NCBI GenBank assembly: GCA_019423025.1
Contig: JAHZCD010000001.1
Span: forward strand, 310,001-374,000
Direction of reading: 5' to 3'
Length of the DNA: 64,000 nucleotides
Source of the DNA: Haemophilus sp.
Lineage (GTDB): Bacteria > Pseudomonadota > Gammaproteobacteria > Enterobacterales > Pasteurellaceae
Below, in pieces: positions 18,243 to 26,611 of this stretch. Position 1 is the stretch's first letter; each line of letters begins with the position of its first letter. The position numbers were made by a program, and so were the translations under genes. The notes beneath the pieces were generated by a model. That model was given only the letters and a program-made list of their open reading frames with translations. It did not search any database and had not been told where the DNA came from.

Positions 18243-19577
18243 TTATTTTTTACCTAATTGTGGTAAAACGGAATCTTTCCCTGCAGTTAATAGACCTACT
18301 TGAGAGTAGATACTTAATTTTCCGCGTGTATCTGCTACGTCTAAGTTACGCATAGTTAATTGACCAATACGATCGATTGGATCAAATGGTGCATTTTCCA
18401 CTTTTTCCATACTTAAACGTTCTGCCGCATAAGTTAAGTTTGGTGATTCAGTATTTAAGATTGAATAATCATTACCACGACGAAGTTCTAATGTCACTTC
18501 ACCAGTCACCGCACGAGCGACCCAACGTTGTGCTGTTTCACGTAACATTAACGCTTGTGGATCAAACCAACGACCTTGGTATAACAAACGGCCTAAACGT
18601 AAACCGTTGATACGATATTGTTCAATAGTATCTTCATTATGAATACCCGTTACTAAACGTTCATAAGCGATATGGAATAATGCCATTCCCGGTGCTTCAT
18701 AAATACCACGTGATTTTGCTTCAATAATACGGTTTTCAATTTGGTCTGACATGCCTAAACCATGGCGACCACCAATGCGATTTGCTTCTAAGAAAAGATC
18801 CACCACGTTATCAAATGTTTTACCGTTTAATGCAACTGGCACACCTTCTTCAAAACGAACAGTCACCACTTCTGGTTTTACTTGAACATTTTCATCCCAA
18901 AATGCCACGCCCATAATTGGTTTCACAATTTTAATACCGGTGCTTAATTCTTCTAAGTCTTTCGCTTCATGAGTTGCACCTAACATATTAGAGTCAGTTG
19001 AATAGGCTTTTTCTACCGACATTTTGTAGTCAAAACCATTTGCGATTAAGAATTGTGACATTTCAAAACGACCACCCAACTCATCGATGAATTGTTGATC
19101 TAACCACGGTTTGTAAATTTTTAAATTTGGATTGGTTAATAAGCCATAACGGTAAAAACGCTCAATATCGTTACCTTTGAAAGTTGAACCATCACCCCAG
19201 ATATTCACATCATCTTCTTTCATTGCTGCAACAAGCATCGTACCTGTTACCGCACGACCAAGTGGTGTGGTATTGAAATAGGTTGCTCCACCAGTAGAAA
19301 TATGGAATGCACCACATTGAATAGCCGCAATCCCTTCATGGGCTAACTGCGCACGACAATCCACTAAACGAGCATTTTCCGCACCATATTCCATTGCTTT
19401 TCTGGGAATTGCATTGTAATCATCTTCATCTGGTTGACCTAAGTTTGCTGTATAAGCATAAGGTACTGCACCTTTTTGACGCATCCAAAGTAATGCCGCA
19501 CTGGTATCTAGCCCGCCTGAAAAAGCGATACCAACTTTTTGACCTTTAGGTAAATGTTGCAGAATCGTATTTGACAT
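18243..19577 (-). CDS. argG: argininosuccinate synthase ArgG
   Basis: The 444-residue ATP-dependent ligase condenses citrulline and aspartate in arginine synthesis. The PP-loop is VGIAFSGGLDTSAALLWM near residue 15. AYTANLGQPDEDDYNAIPRKA and the substrate-binding STGGATYFNTTPLGRAVTGT block follow. Length and the C-terminus match the E. coli-type (long) subgroup rather than the 400-residue subgroup. No clear ArgR box is visible in 19578-19628. It is transcribed in the same direction as the oxidoreductase gene at 19629 with a 51-base gap holding an uptake word. Confidence 0.97.
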   Translation of the reverse strand: MSNTILQHLPKGQKVGIAFSGGLDTSAALLWMRQKGAVPYAYTANLGQPDEDDYNAIPRKAMEYGAENARLVDCRAQLAHEGIAAIQCGAFHISTGGATYFNTTPLGRAVTGTMLVAAMKEDDVNIWGDGSTFKGNDIERFYRYGLLTNPNLKIYKPWLDQQFIDELGGRFEMSQFLIANGFDYKMSVEKAYSTDSNMLGATHEAKDLEELSTGIKIVKPIMGVAFWDENVQVKPEVVTVRFEEGVPVALNGKTFDNVVDLFLEANRIGGRHGLGMSDQIENRIIEAKSRGIYEAPGMALFHIAYERLVTGIHNEDTIEQYRINGLRLGRLLYQGRWFDPQALMLRETAQRWVARAVTGEVTLELRRGNDYSILNTESPNLTYAAERLSMEKVENAPFDPIDRIGQLTMRNLDVADTRGKLSIYSQVGLLTAGKDSVLPQLGKK

Positions 19578-19628
19578 ATTTTATTTCCTTCATTGTGGTT
19601 ATGGTGAGTGAGTCTTTAAAAAGTGCGG

Positions 19629-20459
19629 TCAAAAATCACTGCGCTTTTCTAACATATCATCGGGATTTGGATAACGATAAGCGAAGCCTAAATCTCGACA
19701 AATTTTATCTGCCATAATGATTCGTTTCGGATCCGAATCACTACATTCAAATTGTGGTATGGATAAATCATAAAATACCGCTGCTTTTGTGTAATATTCT
19801 GCTCGAGTAGGATGAATTGGAGCACAAAGATGGTAAGTTCGTAATCCATTTGAATTCATGAGTAAGGCAGTAATAGCTTGAATGCAATCCTCTAGATACA
19901 CCAAATTAACAGGCGAATAGCCCTGTTTTAAATTGTGTTTTCCTGCTAAGAATTTAACCGGATGGCGTTGTTTACCAATTAATCCTGCAAGTCGAAGAAT
20001 ATCGCAATGCAATATTCCTGATTGGAACAAGCACTGTTCTGCTTGTATCAGTGTTTTACCCATTTCTGTTTCAGCTGAACGTTGAGAACTTTCATCAAAT
20101 TGCCCCGAAATATCAGGAAAAACAGAAGTTGAACTGGTAAAAAGTACATGTTGTACACCTTGTTTCTTGGCTTGATTGGCTAAAAAAGCAAGATATTCAC
20201 AATACTGTTGAGAAGAAAAACGGCTAGGTGGTAGGGTGATAATGAGAGCATCTACATTAAAAAGAGGGCGAATATGGTCTGGTAAACGTTTCATTTCGTC
20301 AGAAAGCGAAAAAGGATAAGTTTCAATGCCTAGCTGATGCAATTTCTGAGCATCATCAGGGGATTGTTTTGAGCCTTTTACACACCAACCAAGCTCTTTT
20401 AAGTGCAGCGCCAGCGGTAAGCCTAGCCAACCTAAACCAACTATCGCAACAGATTTCAT
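19629..20459 (-). CDS. NAD(P)-binding epimerase/oxidoreductase-like protein (YeeZ-like)
   Basis: The 276-residue cytoplasmic protein opens with the dinucleotide-binding fingerprint VAIVGLGWLGLPLA (GxGxxG) on the first beta strand. It has an extended-SDR layout: LITLPPSRF, then VLFTSSTSVFPDISGQFDE near residue 105, and LVYLEDCIQAITALL near 185. A clear catalytic YxxxK is not visible, which suggests an atypical member. E. coli YeeZ and similar proteins have no confirmed reaction. It is followed downstream by argG. Confidence 0.75.
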   Translation of the reverse strand: MKSVAIVGLGWLGLPLALHLKELGWCVKGSKQSPDDAQKLHQLGIETYPFSLSDEMKRLPDHIRPLFNVDALIITLPPSRFSSQQYCEYLAFLANQAKKQGVQHVLFTSSTSVFPDISGQFDESSQRSAETEMGKTLIQAEQCLFQSGILHCDILRLAGLIGKQRHPVKFLAGKHNLKQGYSPVNLVYLEDCIQAITALLMNSNGLRTYHLCAPIHPTRAEYYTKAAVFYDLSIPQFECSDSDPKRIIMADKICRDLGFAYRYPNPDDMLEKRSDF

Positions 20460-20493
20460 ACTCTTTTATTCACAATATTTTATCCATAAAAAT

Positions 20494-20519
20494 CCCTGCT
20501 ATTCTAAAGCATAGCAGGG
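20494..20519 (-). terminator. rho-independent terminator of purC
   Basis: CCCTGCTAT (20494-20502) and ATAGCAGGG (20511-20519) form a 9-bp stem with an 8-base loop. On the minus strand it is followed by ATTTTTATGG. It lies 13 bases past the purC stop. Confidence 0.85.
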
Positions 20520-20531
20520 AGTTTGTTAATG

Positions 20532-21392
20532 TTATTTTGTTAATAAATCCAACGCCTCTTGATATTTAGCCACTGTTTTTTCAATCACTTCTTTTGGTAC
20601 TTTCGGTGCTGGCGGTTGTTTATTCCAACCACTTTGTTCTAACCAATCTCGTACAAATTGCTTATCAAATGACGGTGGATTTGTTCCTTCTTTATAAGTA
20701 TCAACTGACCAAAAACGGCTAGAATCCGGTGTTAATACCTCATCCATTAAAGTGAGCGTGCCATTTTCATCTAAACCAAATTCAAATTTGGTATCACAAA
20801 TAATAATACCTTTAGTCAGCGCATATTTTGCTGCCTCAGTATAAAGTGCAATCGCTTTTTCTCTCACTTGTGCCGCTAACTCTGCGCCAATAGCTTTTTC
20901 ACATTGTTCATAGCTGATATTGATATCGTGATTACCCAATTCTTCTTTACTTGATGGCGTAAAAATCGGTTCAGGTAATTTACTTGCCTCAACTAATCCT
21001 TCCGGTAATTTCAAGCCACAAATGGTCCCTGTTTGCTTATAATCTTTTAGCCCGCTACCTGTTAAATAACCACGCACGATAGACTCAATTTTAATTGGAT
21101 TCAAACGTTTGCAAACCACTGCGCGATCTTTTACTAAATCAGCTTCTTCTTTTGGTAACACATCATAAACTGAATCACCCGTAAAATGATTCGGCATAAT
21201 ATGAGCTAACTTATTGAACCAGAAATTGGAAATTTGAGTCAGGATTTCACCTTTACGTGGGATAGGATCATCTAAAATCACATCAAATGCGGACAAACGG
21301 TCACTGGCTACCATTAACATCCGTTTATCATCGATCTCATAAAGATCACGCACTTTTCCCGAATAGATTTTTTTTAGACTAAGTTGTGTCAT
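20532..21392 (-). CDS. purC: phosphoribosylaminoimidazole-succinocarboxamide synthase PurC
   Basis: The product of about 286 residues joins aspartate to CAIR in purine synthesis. Family blocks are KKIYSGKVRDLYEIDD, MVASDRLSAFDVILDDPIP, and KRLNPIKIESIVRGYLTGSG near residue 98. IICDTKFEFGLDENG and the DEVLTPDSSRFW motif near 215 are also intact. It is of the longer, eukaryote-like bacterial type, not the 237-residue E. coli form. ATG 21392 sits six bases after AAGGTG and is preferred to the GTG three codons upstream. A PurR operator overlaps its promoter. Confidence 0.96.
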   Translation of the reverse strand: MTQLSLKKIYSGKVRDLYEIDDKRMLMVASDRLSAFDVILDDPIPRKGEILTQISNFWFNKLAHIMPNHFTGDSVYDVLPKEEADLVKDRAVVCKRLNPIKIESIVRGYLTGSGLKDYKQTGTICGLKLPEGLVEASKLPEPIFTPSSKEELGNHDINISYEQCEKAIGAELAAQVREKAIALYTEAAKYALTKGIIICDTKFEFGLDENGTLTLMDEVLTPDSSRFWSVDTYKEGTNPPSFDKQFVRDWLEQSGWNKQPPAPKVPKEVIEKTVAKYQEALDLLTK

Positions 21393-21432
21393 TGCTTGCA
21401 CCTTTAATTATAAGAATAAAAAATCGGTAGAT

Positions 21433-21465
21433 ATTGTACCGCACTTTTGGCGCAAACGTTTGCTT
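21433..21465 (-). promoter_or_regulatory. purC promoter with PurR operator and embedded uptake word
   Basis: GCGCAAACGTTTGCTT at 21450-21465 matches the PurR consensus ACGCAAACGTTTGCGT at 13 of 16 positions and has the perfect central palindrome GCAAACGTTTGC. On the minus strand a -10 hexamer TACAAT lies at 21433-21438. An exact uptake word (21438-21446) fills the gap and shares one base with the -10. The operator covers the -35 region, as expected for repression by PurR with hypoxanthine or guanine. Confidence 0.8.
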
Positions 21466-21612
21466 TTTTTTATGAAAAATTTTAAAGAAAAGAAACTACA
21501 GAGTCATACACCTAAATAAGCTATAGATAACAAAAGAAAAGCAATTTAATTTGAGCTCAATCTGAAAATCAGCGACAATACAGCATCATTTAAAACAGAA
21601 GAAACAAGACAA

Positions 21613-23196
21613 ATGAGTTATCCATTAGAAGAAGTGAATAAACGTCGCACATTTGCGATTATTTCCCACCCTGACGCGGGTAAAACCACCATCACCGAAA
21701 AAGTATTGTTATACGGCAATGCCATTCAAAAAGCAGGCTCAGTAAAAGGTAAAGGCTCTGCACAGCATGCAAAATCTGACTGGATGGAAATGGAAAAACA
21801 ACGTGGTATTTCCATTACCACTTCCGTGATGCAATTCCCTTACAATGAATGCTTAGTGAATTTATTGGATACGCCGGGGCATGAGGATTTCTCGGAAGAT
21901 ACCTATCGCACGTTGACGGCTGTGGATAGCTGCTTAATGGTTATCGACTCGGCAAAGGGGGTTGAAGAACGTACCATTAAATTAATGGAAGTGACCCGTT
22001 TACGCGATACGCCAATTATCACTTTCATGAATAAACTTGACCGTGATATTCGTGATCCAATGGAATTATTAGATGAAGTGGAAAGCGTATTAAAAATCCA
22101 TTGTGCGCCAATTACTTGGCCGATTGGTTGCGGTAAATTGTTTAAAGGGGTTTATCATTTATATAAAGATGAAACCTATCTTTACCAAAGTGGGCAAGGC
22201 TCTACAATCCAAGAAGTACGCATTGTGAAAGGTCTAAATAGCCCAGAATTAGATGCTGCCGTAGGCGATGACTTAGCCCAACAACTGCGTGATGAATTAG
22301 AGCTTGTAAAAGGTGCAAGTAATGAATTTGATTTGGATTTATTCCTAAGTGGTGAATTAACACCTGTCTTTTTCGGTACTGCATTAGGTAACTTCGGTGT
22401 TGATCATTTCTTAGATGGTTTAACTGAATGGGCACCTGCACCACAAGCTCGTCAAGCTGATACCCGTAAAGTCTCAGCAGAAGAAGAAAAATTCACTGGT
22501 TTCGTATTTAAAATCCAAGCCAATATGGATCCAAAACACCGCGACCGCGTGGCTTTCTTACGCGTAGTTTCTGGCAAATATGAAAAAGGCATGAAACTTA
22601 AACACGTGCGTATTGGTAAAGATGTAGTCATTTCTGACGCCCTCACCTTTATGGCGGGGGATCGTACTCATGCAGATGAGGCTTATGCTGGCGATATTAT
22701 CGGTTTGCACAATCACGGTACGATTCAAATTGGCGATACCTTTACGCAAGGCGAAGAGCTTAAATTTACCGGTATTCCAAACTTTGCCCCTGAATTATTC
22801 CGTCGTATTCGTTTGAAAGATCCTCTTAAACAAAAACAATTGTTAAAAGGCTTAGTACAACTTTCTGAAGAAGGTGCTGTTCAAGTGTTCCGCCCATTAA
22901 GTAATAATGATTTGATTGTTGGCGCGGTCGGTGTGCTACAGTTTGATGTGGTCGTTTCTCGTTTGAAATCAGAATATAACGTTGAAGCCATTTACGAAAC
23001 GGTCAATGTCGCGACGGCTCGTTGGGTGGAATGTGCAGATAACAAAAAATTTGAAGAGTTCAAACGCAAAAATGAGCAAAATCTAGCATTAGATGGTGGC
23101 GATAATCTTACTTACATTGCACCAACTATGGTTAATTTAAATCTTGCACAAGAACGTTATCCTGATGTGACCTTCTTTAAGACAAGGGAACATTAA
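21613..23196 (+). CDS. prfC: peptide chain release factor 3 PrfC
   Basis: The 527-residue GTPase recycles RF1/RF2 from the ribosome after peptide release. G1 is SHPDAGKTT (residues 18-26), G3 is DTPGHEDF near 86 and G4 is NKLD near 140. The conserved RGISITTSVMQF switch region and the C-terminal EF-G-like domains (VGVLQFDVVVSRLKSEYNVEA) follow. Length matches the family. The leader 21466-21612 contains no obvious hairpin. The gene is followed 34 bases later by a small lipoprotein gene. Confidence 0.98.
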   Translation: MSYPLEEVNKRRTFAIISHPDAGKTTITEKVLLYGNAIQKAGSVKGKGSAQHAKSDWMEMEKQRGISITTSVMQFPYNECLVNLLDTPGHEDFSEDTYRTLTAVDSCLMVIDSAKGVEERTIKLMEVTRLRDTPIITFMNKLDRDIRDPMELLDEVESVLKIHCAPITWPIGCGKLFKGVYHLYKDETYLYQSGQGSTIQEVRIVKGLNSPELDAAVGDDLAQQLRDELELVKGASNEFDLDLFLSGELTPVFFGTALGNFGVDHFLDGLTEWAPAPQARQADTRKVSAEEEKFTGFVFKIQANMDPKHRDRVAFLRVVSGKYEKGMKLKHVRIGKDVVISDALTFMAGDRTHADEAYAGDIIGLHNHGTIQIGDTFTQGEELKFTGIPNFAPELFRRIRLKDPLKQKQLLKGLVQLSEEGAVQVFRPLSNNDLIVGAVGVLQFDVVVSRLKSEYNVEAIYETVNVATARWVECADNKKFEEFKRKNEQNLALDGGDNLTYIAPTMVNLNLAQERYPDVTFFKTREH

Positions 23197-23230
23197 TTAC
23201 CATTTTCTACCATTAACAAAAGGAAAAATT

Positions 23231-23770
23231 ATGAAAAAATTGATGCTTATCAGTACAGCAGTGTTACTACTCTCGGGTTGTGTAAACACTGAGCTGTCAA
23301 ATGCAGGAAAAGCTTATAACCCACAAACTGACGCACGTATCCGTCTATATGGACAAAATGGTCGCTATACCGAGATGGAAGTAAAACAGAATGGAAAAAC
23401 AGAAAAAGTAAATGTTGGAGGTGGATGGGGGCAATCCTTCGGCTCAATGCTTTACCTTAAAGGTAATGAATCGCTAGGGATGCCAGATAGCGAAGCGAGT
23501 AAAAAACCAAGCCAATTCAATAACTTTGGTTCAAGTACTTTCTTTAAAGAGTTTGTTATCCCTGCTGGTGCTGAAATCACTCTAAAAAGTGAAATAGTAA
23601 CCCCAGATAATACTTATACCGATTATGCAAAAGGTATTAAATATACACAACTAGGTTACAGCTGTTCGGGTAAAAAACTCACATTCACGCCTCAGGCAGG
23701 AAAAGATTATGAAGCATTACCTGCAGCATCAACAGCTCAATGTAATTTAACTTTAGTAGAATTAAAATAA
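23231..23770 (+). CDS. small predicted lipoprotein of unknown function
   Basis: The 179-residue protein has a type II signal peptide: MKKLMLISTAVLLLSGCVN, with lipobox LSGC and Cys17 as the lipid-modified residue. Asn/Thr follow at +2/+3 rather than Asp, consistent with outer-membrane sorting. The mature part is mostly beta-strand-like, with ARIRLYGQNGR, a Gly-rich NVGGGWGQSFGS near residue 60 and KEFVIPAGAEITLKSE near 115. Two later cysteines (YSC, AQC) could form a disulfide. I recognise no family. AAAGGAAAAATT precedes the ATG and a terminator follows. Confidence 0.75.
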   Translation: MKKLMLISTAVLLLSGCVNTELSNAGKAYNPQTDARIRLYGQNGRYTEMEVKQNGKTEKVNVGGGWGQSFGSMLYLKGNESLGMPDSEASKKPSQFNNFGSSTFFKEFVIPAGAEITLKSEIVTPDNTYTDYAKGIKYTQLGYSCSGKKLTFTPQAGKDYEALPAASTAQCNLTLVELK

Positions 23771-23779
23771 ATCAATATG

Positions 23780-23803
23780 AAAGGTCACCGCAAGGTGGCT
23801 TTT
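23780..23803 (+). terminator. terminator after the lipoprotein gene
   Basis: AAAGGTCACC (23780-23789), loop GCAA, and GGTGGCTTTT (23794-23803) form a stem with G-T wobbles and a stable GNRA tetraloop. CTTTTAT follows. Confidence 0.75.
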
Positions 23804-23912
23804 CTTTTATATAAAGACATTAAAATTTTGAGCAAATAACAACTGATGGATAGAACAAAGTGCGGTTAAATTTAATCGCATTTTTTATATAAAAGAAATA
23901 GAGAAAATAAGA

Positions 23913-23987
23913 TGGCTGGGGTACTAGGATTCGAACCTAGGGATGCCGAGATCAAAACCCGGTGCCTTACCGCTTGGCGATACCCCA
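23913..23987 (-). tRNA. tRNA-Gln (anticodon TTG), copy 2 of the operon
   Basis: The minus strand reads TGGGGTA at the 5' end (23987) and TACCCCA-G-CCA at the 3' end (23913), 75 bases with the CCA encoded. The anticodon stem CCGGG/CTCGG encloses the loop TTTTGAT, giving TTG. The TTCGAAT T-loop is present. It is the last gene of a Met-Leu-Gln-Gln transcript. Confidence 0.97.
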
Positions 23988-24034
23988 ACAGAAATTCTTT
24001 GATTGGAAATAAAGAAGATTTTATTTAGATAGTA

Positions 24035-24109
24035 TGGCTGGGGTACTAGGATTCGAACCTAGGGATGCCGAGATCAAAACCCGGTGCCTTACCGCTTGGC
24101 GATACCCCA
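24035..24109 (-). tRNA. tRNA-Gln (anticodon TTG), copy 1 of the operon
   Basis: This 75-base gene appears identical to the copy at 23913-23987, including the encoded CCA. The spacer to that copy is 47 bases. Tandem identical Gln tRNAs also follow Met and Leu tRNAs in the E. coli metT operon. Confidence 0.97.
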
Positions 24110-24136
24110 ACTACTATTTGACTGCAAGCTGATAAA

Positions 24137-24221
24137 TGGTGCGGGACGAGGGACTTGAACCCACACACCTCTCGGCGCCAGAACCTAAATCTGGTGCGTC
24201 TACCAATTTCGCCAGTCCCGC
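24137..24221 (-). tRNA. tRNA-Leu (anticodon TAG)
   Basis: The gene is 85 bases including CCA. The acceptor stem is GCGGGAC/GTCCCGC with discriminator A. The anticodon loop in CCAGATTTAGGTTCTGG gives TAG. The long variable arm (CGCCGAGAGGTGTGT) marks it as class II, as expected for leucine. Confidence 0.97.
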
Positions 24222-24226
24222 AAATT

Positions 24227-24303
24227 TGGTGGCTACAGCGAGATTCGAACTTGCGACCCCAACATTATGAGTGTTGTGCTCTAACCAACTGAGCTATGTA
24301 GCC
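24227..24303 (-). tRNA. tRNA-Met (anticodon CAT, elongator)
   Basis: The gene is 77 bases including CCA. The acceptor stem GGCTACA/TGTAGCC is fully paired, and the anticodon loop in CACTCATAATG gives CAT. The paired first base pair (G-C) indicates the elongator rather than the initiator, which has a C-A mismatch there. It is the first gene of the tRNA operon. Confidence 0.95.
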
Positions 24304-24338
24304 ATCATTTGCTTTACCTTATCGGCTTTGCGGGGCGT

Positions 24339-24367
24339 ATTATCCTGATTTGACCTATTCTCGTCAA
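24339..24367 (-). promoter_or_regulatory. sigma-70 promoter of the tRNA operon with GC-rich discriminator
   Basis: On the minus strand TTGACG (24362-24367) and GATAAT (24339-24344) are separated by 17 bases. ACGCCCCGC directly follows the -10. A GC-rich discriminator next to a strong core promoter is the hallmark of ppGpp-repressed stable-RNA promoters. Confidence 0.85.
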
Positions 24368-24426
24368 TCATTTTTTTGCAAAAAACGGATTTTTTGATTT
24401 AGTTGATTATAAATAAAACGCTTTTG

Positions 24427-25170
24427 CTATTTTTTGTTCACATCAAGAACGGAGATCATTCCCACAAAATGCTTCCAATGCAAAGAGCTAAATTGCCCTG
24501 GAATGTACCAATTAGAAATGGTTCCATCAAGATATAAGGCATCCTGACAACCAATTTTAAGCAAACCTTGACTCAAGGTATAAAGATTAGGCTCACCTCT
24601 TATCGTCATCAAAAATAGCAATTCATTTTGCTTCGTCAAACACACTGCATTACGCTTATGATAGCTTTCTAGGCTTGCTCTAAATTGCGGATTTATTTTG
24701 CCATGAATAATCAACATCGGGCCTGATTGCAGCGCAAAATCCGGCTTGAGTTTACTTTTCTGATAAGCGGATGTGGTTAAAATGTAGGGCTTATTTTTTG
24801 CAATGGCAAACACACCATTGGGTTGTACATGAAAGTTACCTTTGCCTGATTTTGTATTTAACGCATTGAGCTCTTTTCCATGCTCAATCCATAATCCCGC
24901 TGGCGTGTTATTCATGCTATAAATGCCTGCATTCATGATCATTTTCACGTTATAGCTAGGCTCTAAGGCATTTTTGAGACGCGTTAAACTTTGATAATCT
25001 TTACCTTCGGCATCTTTCCAATGTAGCTGTACTTCTTCGGGCTTTGCTTGGAAAATTCCGTAAGTAATATTGCCATCATCAAAAGTTCGGTATTCCGCTA
25101 GGGCTGGCACACTCATCAGTAACGATGCACTACCGAAAAGTGCGGTCAAAAATTTAATCGTTTTTTTCAT
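24427..25170 (-). CDS. secreted phosphodiester-glycosidase-like protein (NAGPA/DUF2233 domain)
   Basis: The 247-residue protein has a Sec signal peptide (KFLTALFGSASLLMSVPALA, cut before EYRTF). The remainder is one NAGPA-type domain: MIMNAGIYSMNNTPAGLWIEHG near residues 79-100, then GNFHVQPNGVFAI, the LQSGPMLIIHGKIN block near 149-162, and CQDALYLDGTISNWYIPG near 208-225. Such domains remove capping sugars linked by phosphodiesters, but bacterial substrates are mostly unknown. Its ATG lies inside hemA: the sequence ATGAAAAAAACGATTAA contains both this start and the hemA stop, a 17-base overlap implying coupled translation. An uptake word encodes TAL of the signal peptide. Confidence 0.82.
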   Translation of the reverse strand: MKKTIKFLTALFGSASLLMSVPALAEYRTFDDGNITYGIFQAKPEEVQLHWKDAEGKDYQSLTRLKNALEPSYNVKMIMNAGIYSMNNTPAGLWIEHGKELNALNTKSGKGNFHVQPNGVFAIAKNKPYILTTSAYQKSKLKPDFALQSGPMLIIHGKINPQFRASLESYHKRNAVCLTKQNELLFLMTIRGEPNLYTLSQGLLKIGCQDALYLDGTISNWYIPGQFSSLHWKHFVGMISVLDVNKK

Positions 25171-26476
25171 TCAAAGGATGGGTTAAATGCAACGCATTTG
25201 AAAAGGCATGCAACCCTTCTGCATTACCCGATCTCATCATGGATTGCATAGTTTGGGTTGGTGCATGAATGAGTTTATTTGTTAATTTATAACTTAATTC
25301 TTGCAGAATTTTTTCAGCATTCTCACCTTGTTGAATTTGGTGTAACGCTTTTTCGAGTAATTCTTGGCGAGTATTCTCTGCCTCATCACGGTAATGACGG
25401 ATCAAATTGGAGAATTGTTGAACTTTCAACCACTCAAAGAAGGCATTACATTCTTGCGTGATGATATCTTGTGCTTGCTCTGATGCTTGCTCACGTTGAG
25501 AAAGATTGCGTTGAATAATATCTTGCAAATCATCCACGGTGTAATGATACACACTTTCTAATTCAGAGACATTTTCATCAATATCACGAGGCACGGCGAT
25601 ATCAACCATTAAAGTCGGTCTAAATTGGCGTGCTTTCTCCGCAATTTCAGCCATCGCTTTAGTGATTAAAATAGTCGGACTGCCTGTAGAGCTGATAACA
25701 ATATCGGCTTGATTTAGCGGTGTTTGCAATTCATCAAGCGAATACACATCAATCGGTGTATTAGACGCTAATTTTTCCACCAACTGCTCAGCACGAGATA
25801 AAGTGCGGTTAGCAATCATCAATTTTTTTACACCGTGGCGTAATAAATGACGACTCACCAATTCAATGGTTTCCCCTGCCCCAACGAGCAAAATTTGTAA
25901 TTCACGTAAAGATTCAAAAATTTGACGTGCCAAGCTACAAGCCGCATAAGCCACCGATACGGCACTTTCACCAATATTGGTTTCAGTACGCACTCGTTTT
26001 GCTGTTGCAAAGGTTTTTTGGAACAAGCGAGAAAGCGTACTTGAAAGCGGAATATTAGCCGCTTGATAATAATCTTCACTAATTTGGAAAGCTTGTTTCA
26101 CCTGTCCTAAAATTTGCGGCTCACCCAAAATTAATGAATCCAAACCACACGCCACGCGCATTAAATGATTTGCTGCTTGTTGATTTTGATGCGCATAAAT
26201 ACTTTTATTTAATTCATCGACAGAAAGCTGATGAATGTTAGCAAACCAATTTATACAGTTCGTTTGCCATTGCTTACACTCTTGGGGTGAAATTTGACGA
26301 TGGTGAAGATAAATCTCTGTACGGTTACAAGTAGAAAGAATAACCGCACTTTCAGCCAAATCTTGTTGGTGAATTTGTTGTAAGGCAAGCTGCCGCTTTT
26401 CTTCAGAAAAAGCGACTTTCTCACGAACAGCGACAGAAGCTGTTTTATGATTAATGCCTAGAACAAGAAGGGTCAT
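25154..26476 (-). CDS. hemA: glutamyl-tRNA reductase HemA
   Basis: The 440-residue enzyme reduces glutamyl-tRNA to glutamate-1-semialdehyde, the first step of tetrapyrrole synthesis. The catalytic cysteine lies in LSTCNRTEIY near residue 50. ACGLDSLILGEPQILGQVK near 108, the NADPH-binding ILLVGAGETIELVSRHL near 195 and the DIAVPRDIDENV block follow. The C-terminal dimerisation helices are complete. Its presence indicates at least the first step of heme synthesis; whether the strain needs external heme (X factor) cannot be judged from one gene. It overlaps the downstream NAGPA-like gene by 17 bases. Confidence 0.97.
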   Translation of the reverse strand: MTLLVLGINHKTASVAVREKVAFSEEKRQLALQQIHQQDLAESAVILSTCNRTEIYLHHRQISPQECKQWQTNCINWFANIHQLSVDELNKSIYAHQNQQAANHLMRVACGLDSLILGEPQILGQVKQAFQISEDYYQAANIPLSSTLSRLFQKTFATAKRVRTETNIGESAVSVAYAACSLARQIFESLRELQILLVGAGETIELVSRHLLRHGVKKLMIANRTLSRAEQLVEKLASNTPIDVYSLDELQTPLNQADIVISSTGSPTILITKAMAEIAEKARQFRPTLMVDIAVPRDIDENVSELESVYHYTVDDLQDIIQRNLSQREQASEQAQDIITQECNAFFEWLKVQQFSNLIRHYRDEAENTRQELLEKALHQIQQGENAEKILQELSYKLTNKLIHAPTQTMQSMMRSGNAEGLHAFSNALHLTHPLNEKND

Positions 26477-26611
26477 AAAAACCTAATAAAAACAACCGCA
26501 CTTTTATGAATATGCGGCTTAAGTAGAAAGTAAAAGTTTCGCTATTTTAATGAATTGTTGAGAATTGAGCAAATTTCAAGAGAAAAAACTCAAATAAATA
26601 ACTAAAATGAG

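Noticed and set aside
23858..23887. Terminator for the tRNA operon from an uptake word and a degenerate partner
   Set aside because: The stem has two mismatches (GCGATTAA against TTAACCGC) and is too weak to call, although its position 26 bases past the last tRNA is suggestive.
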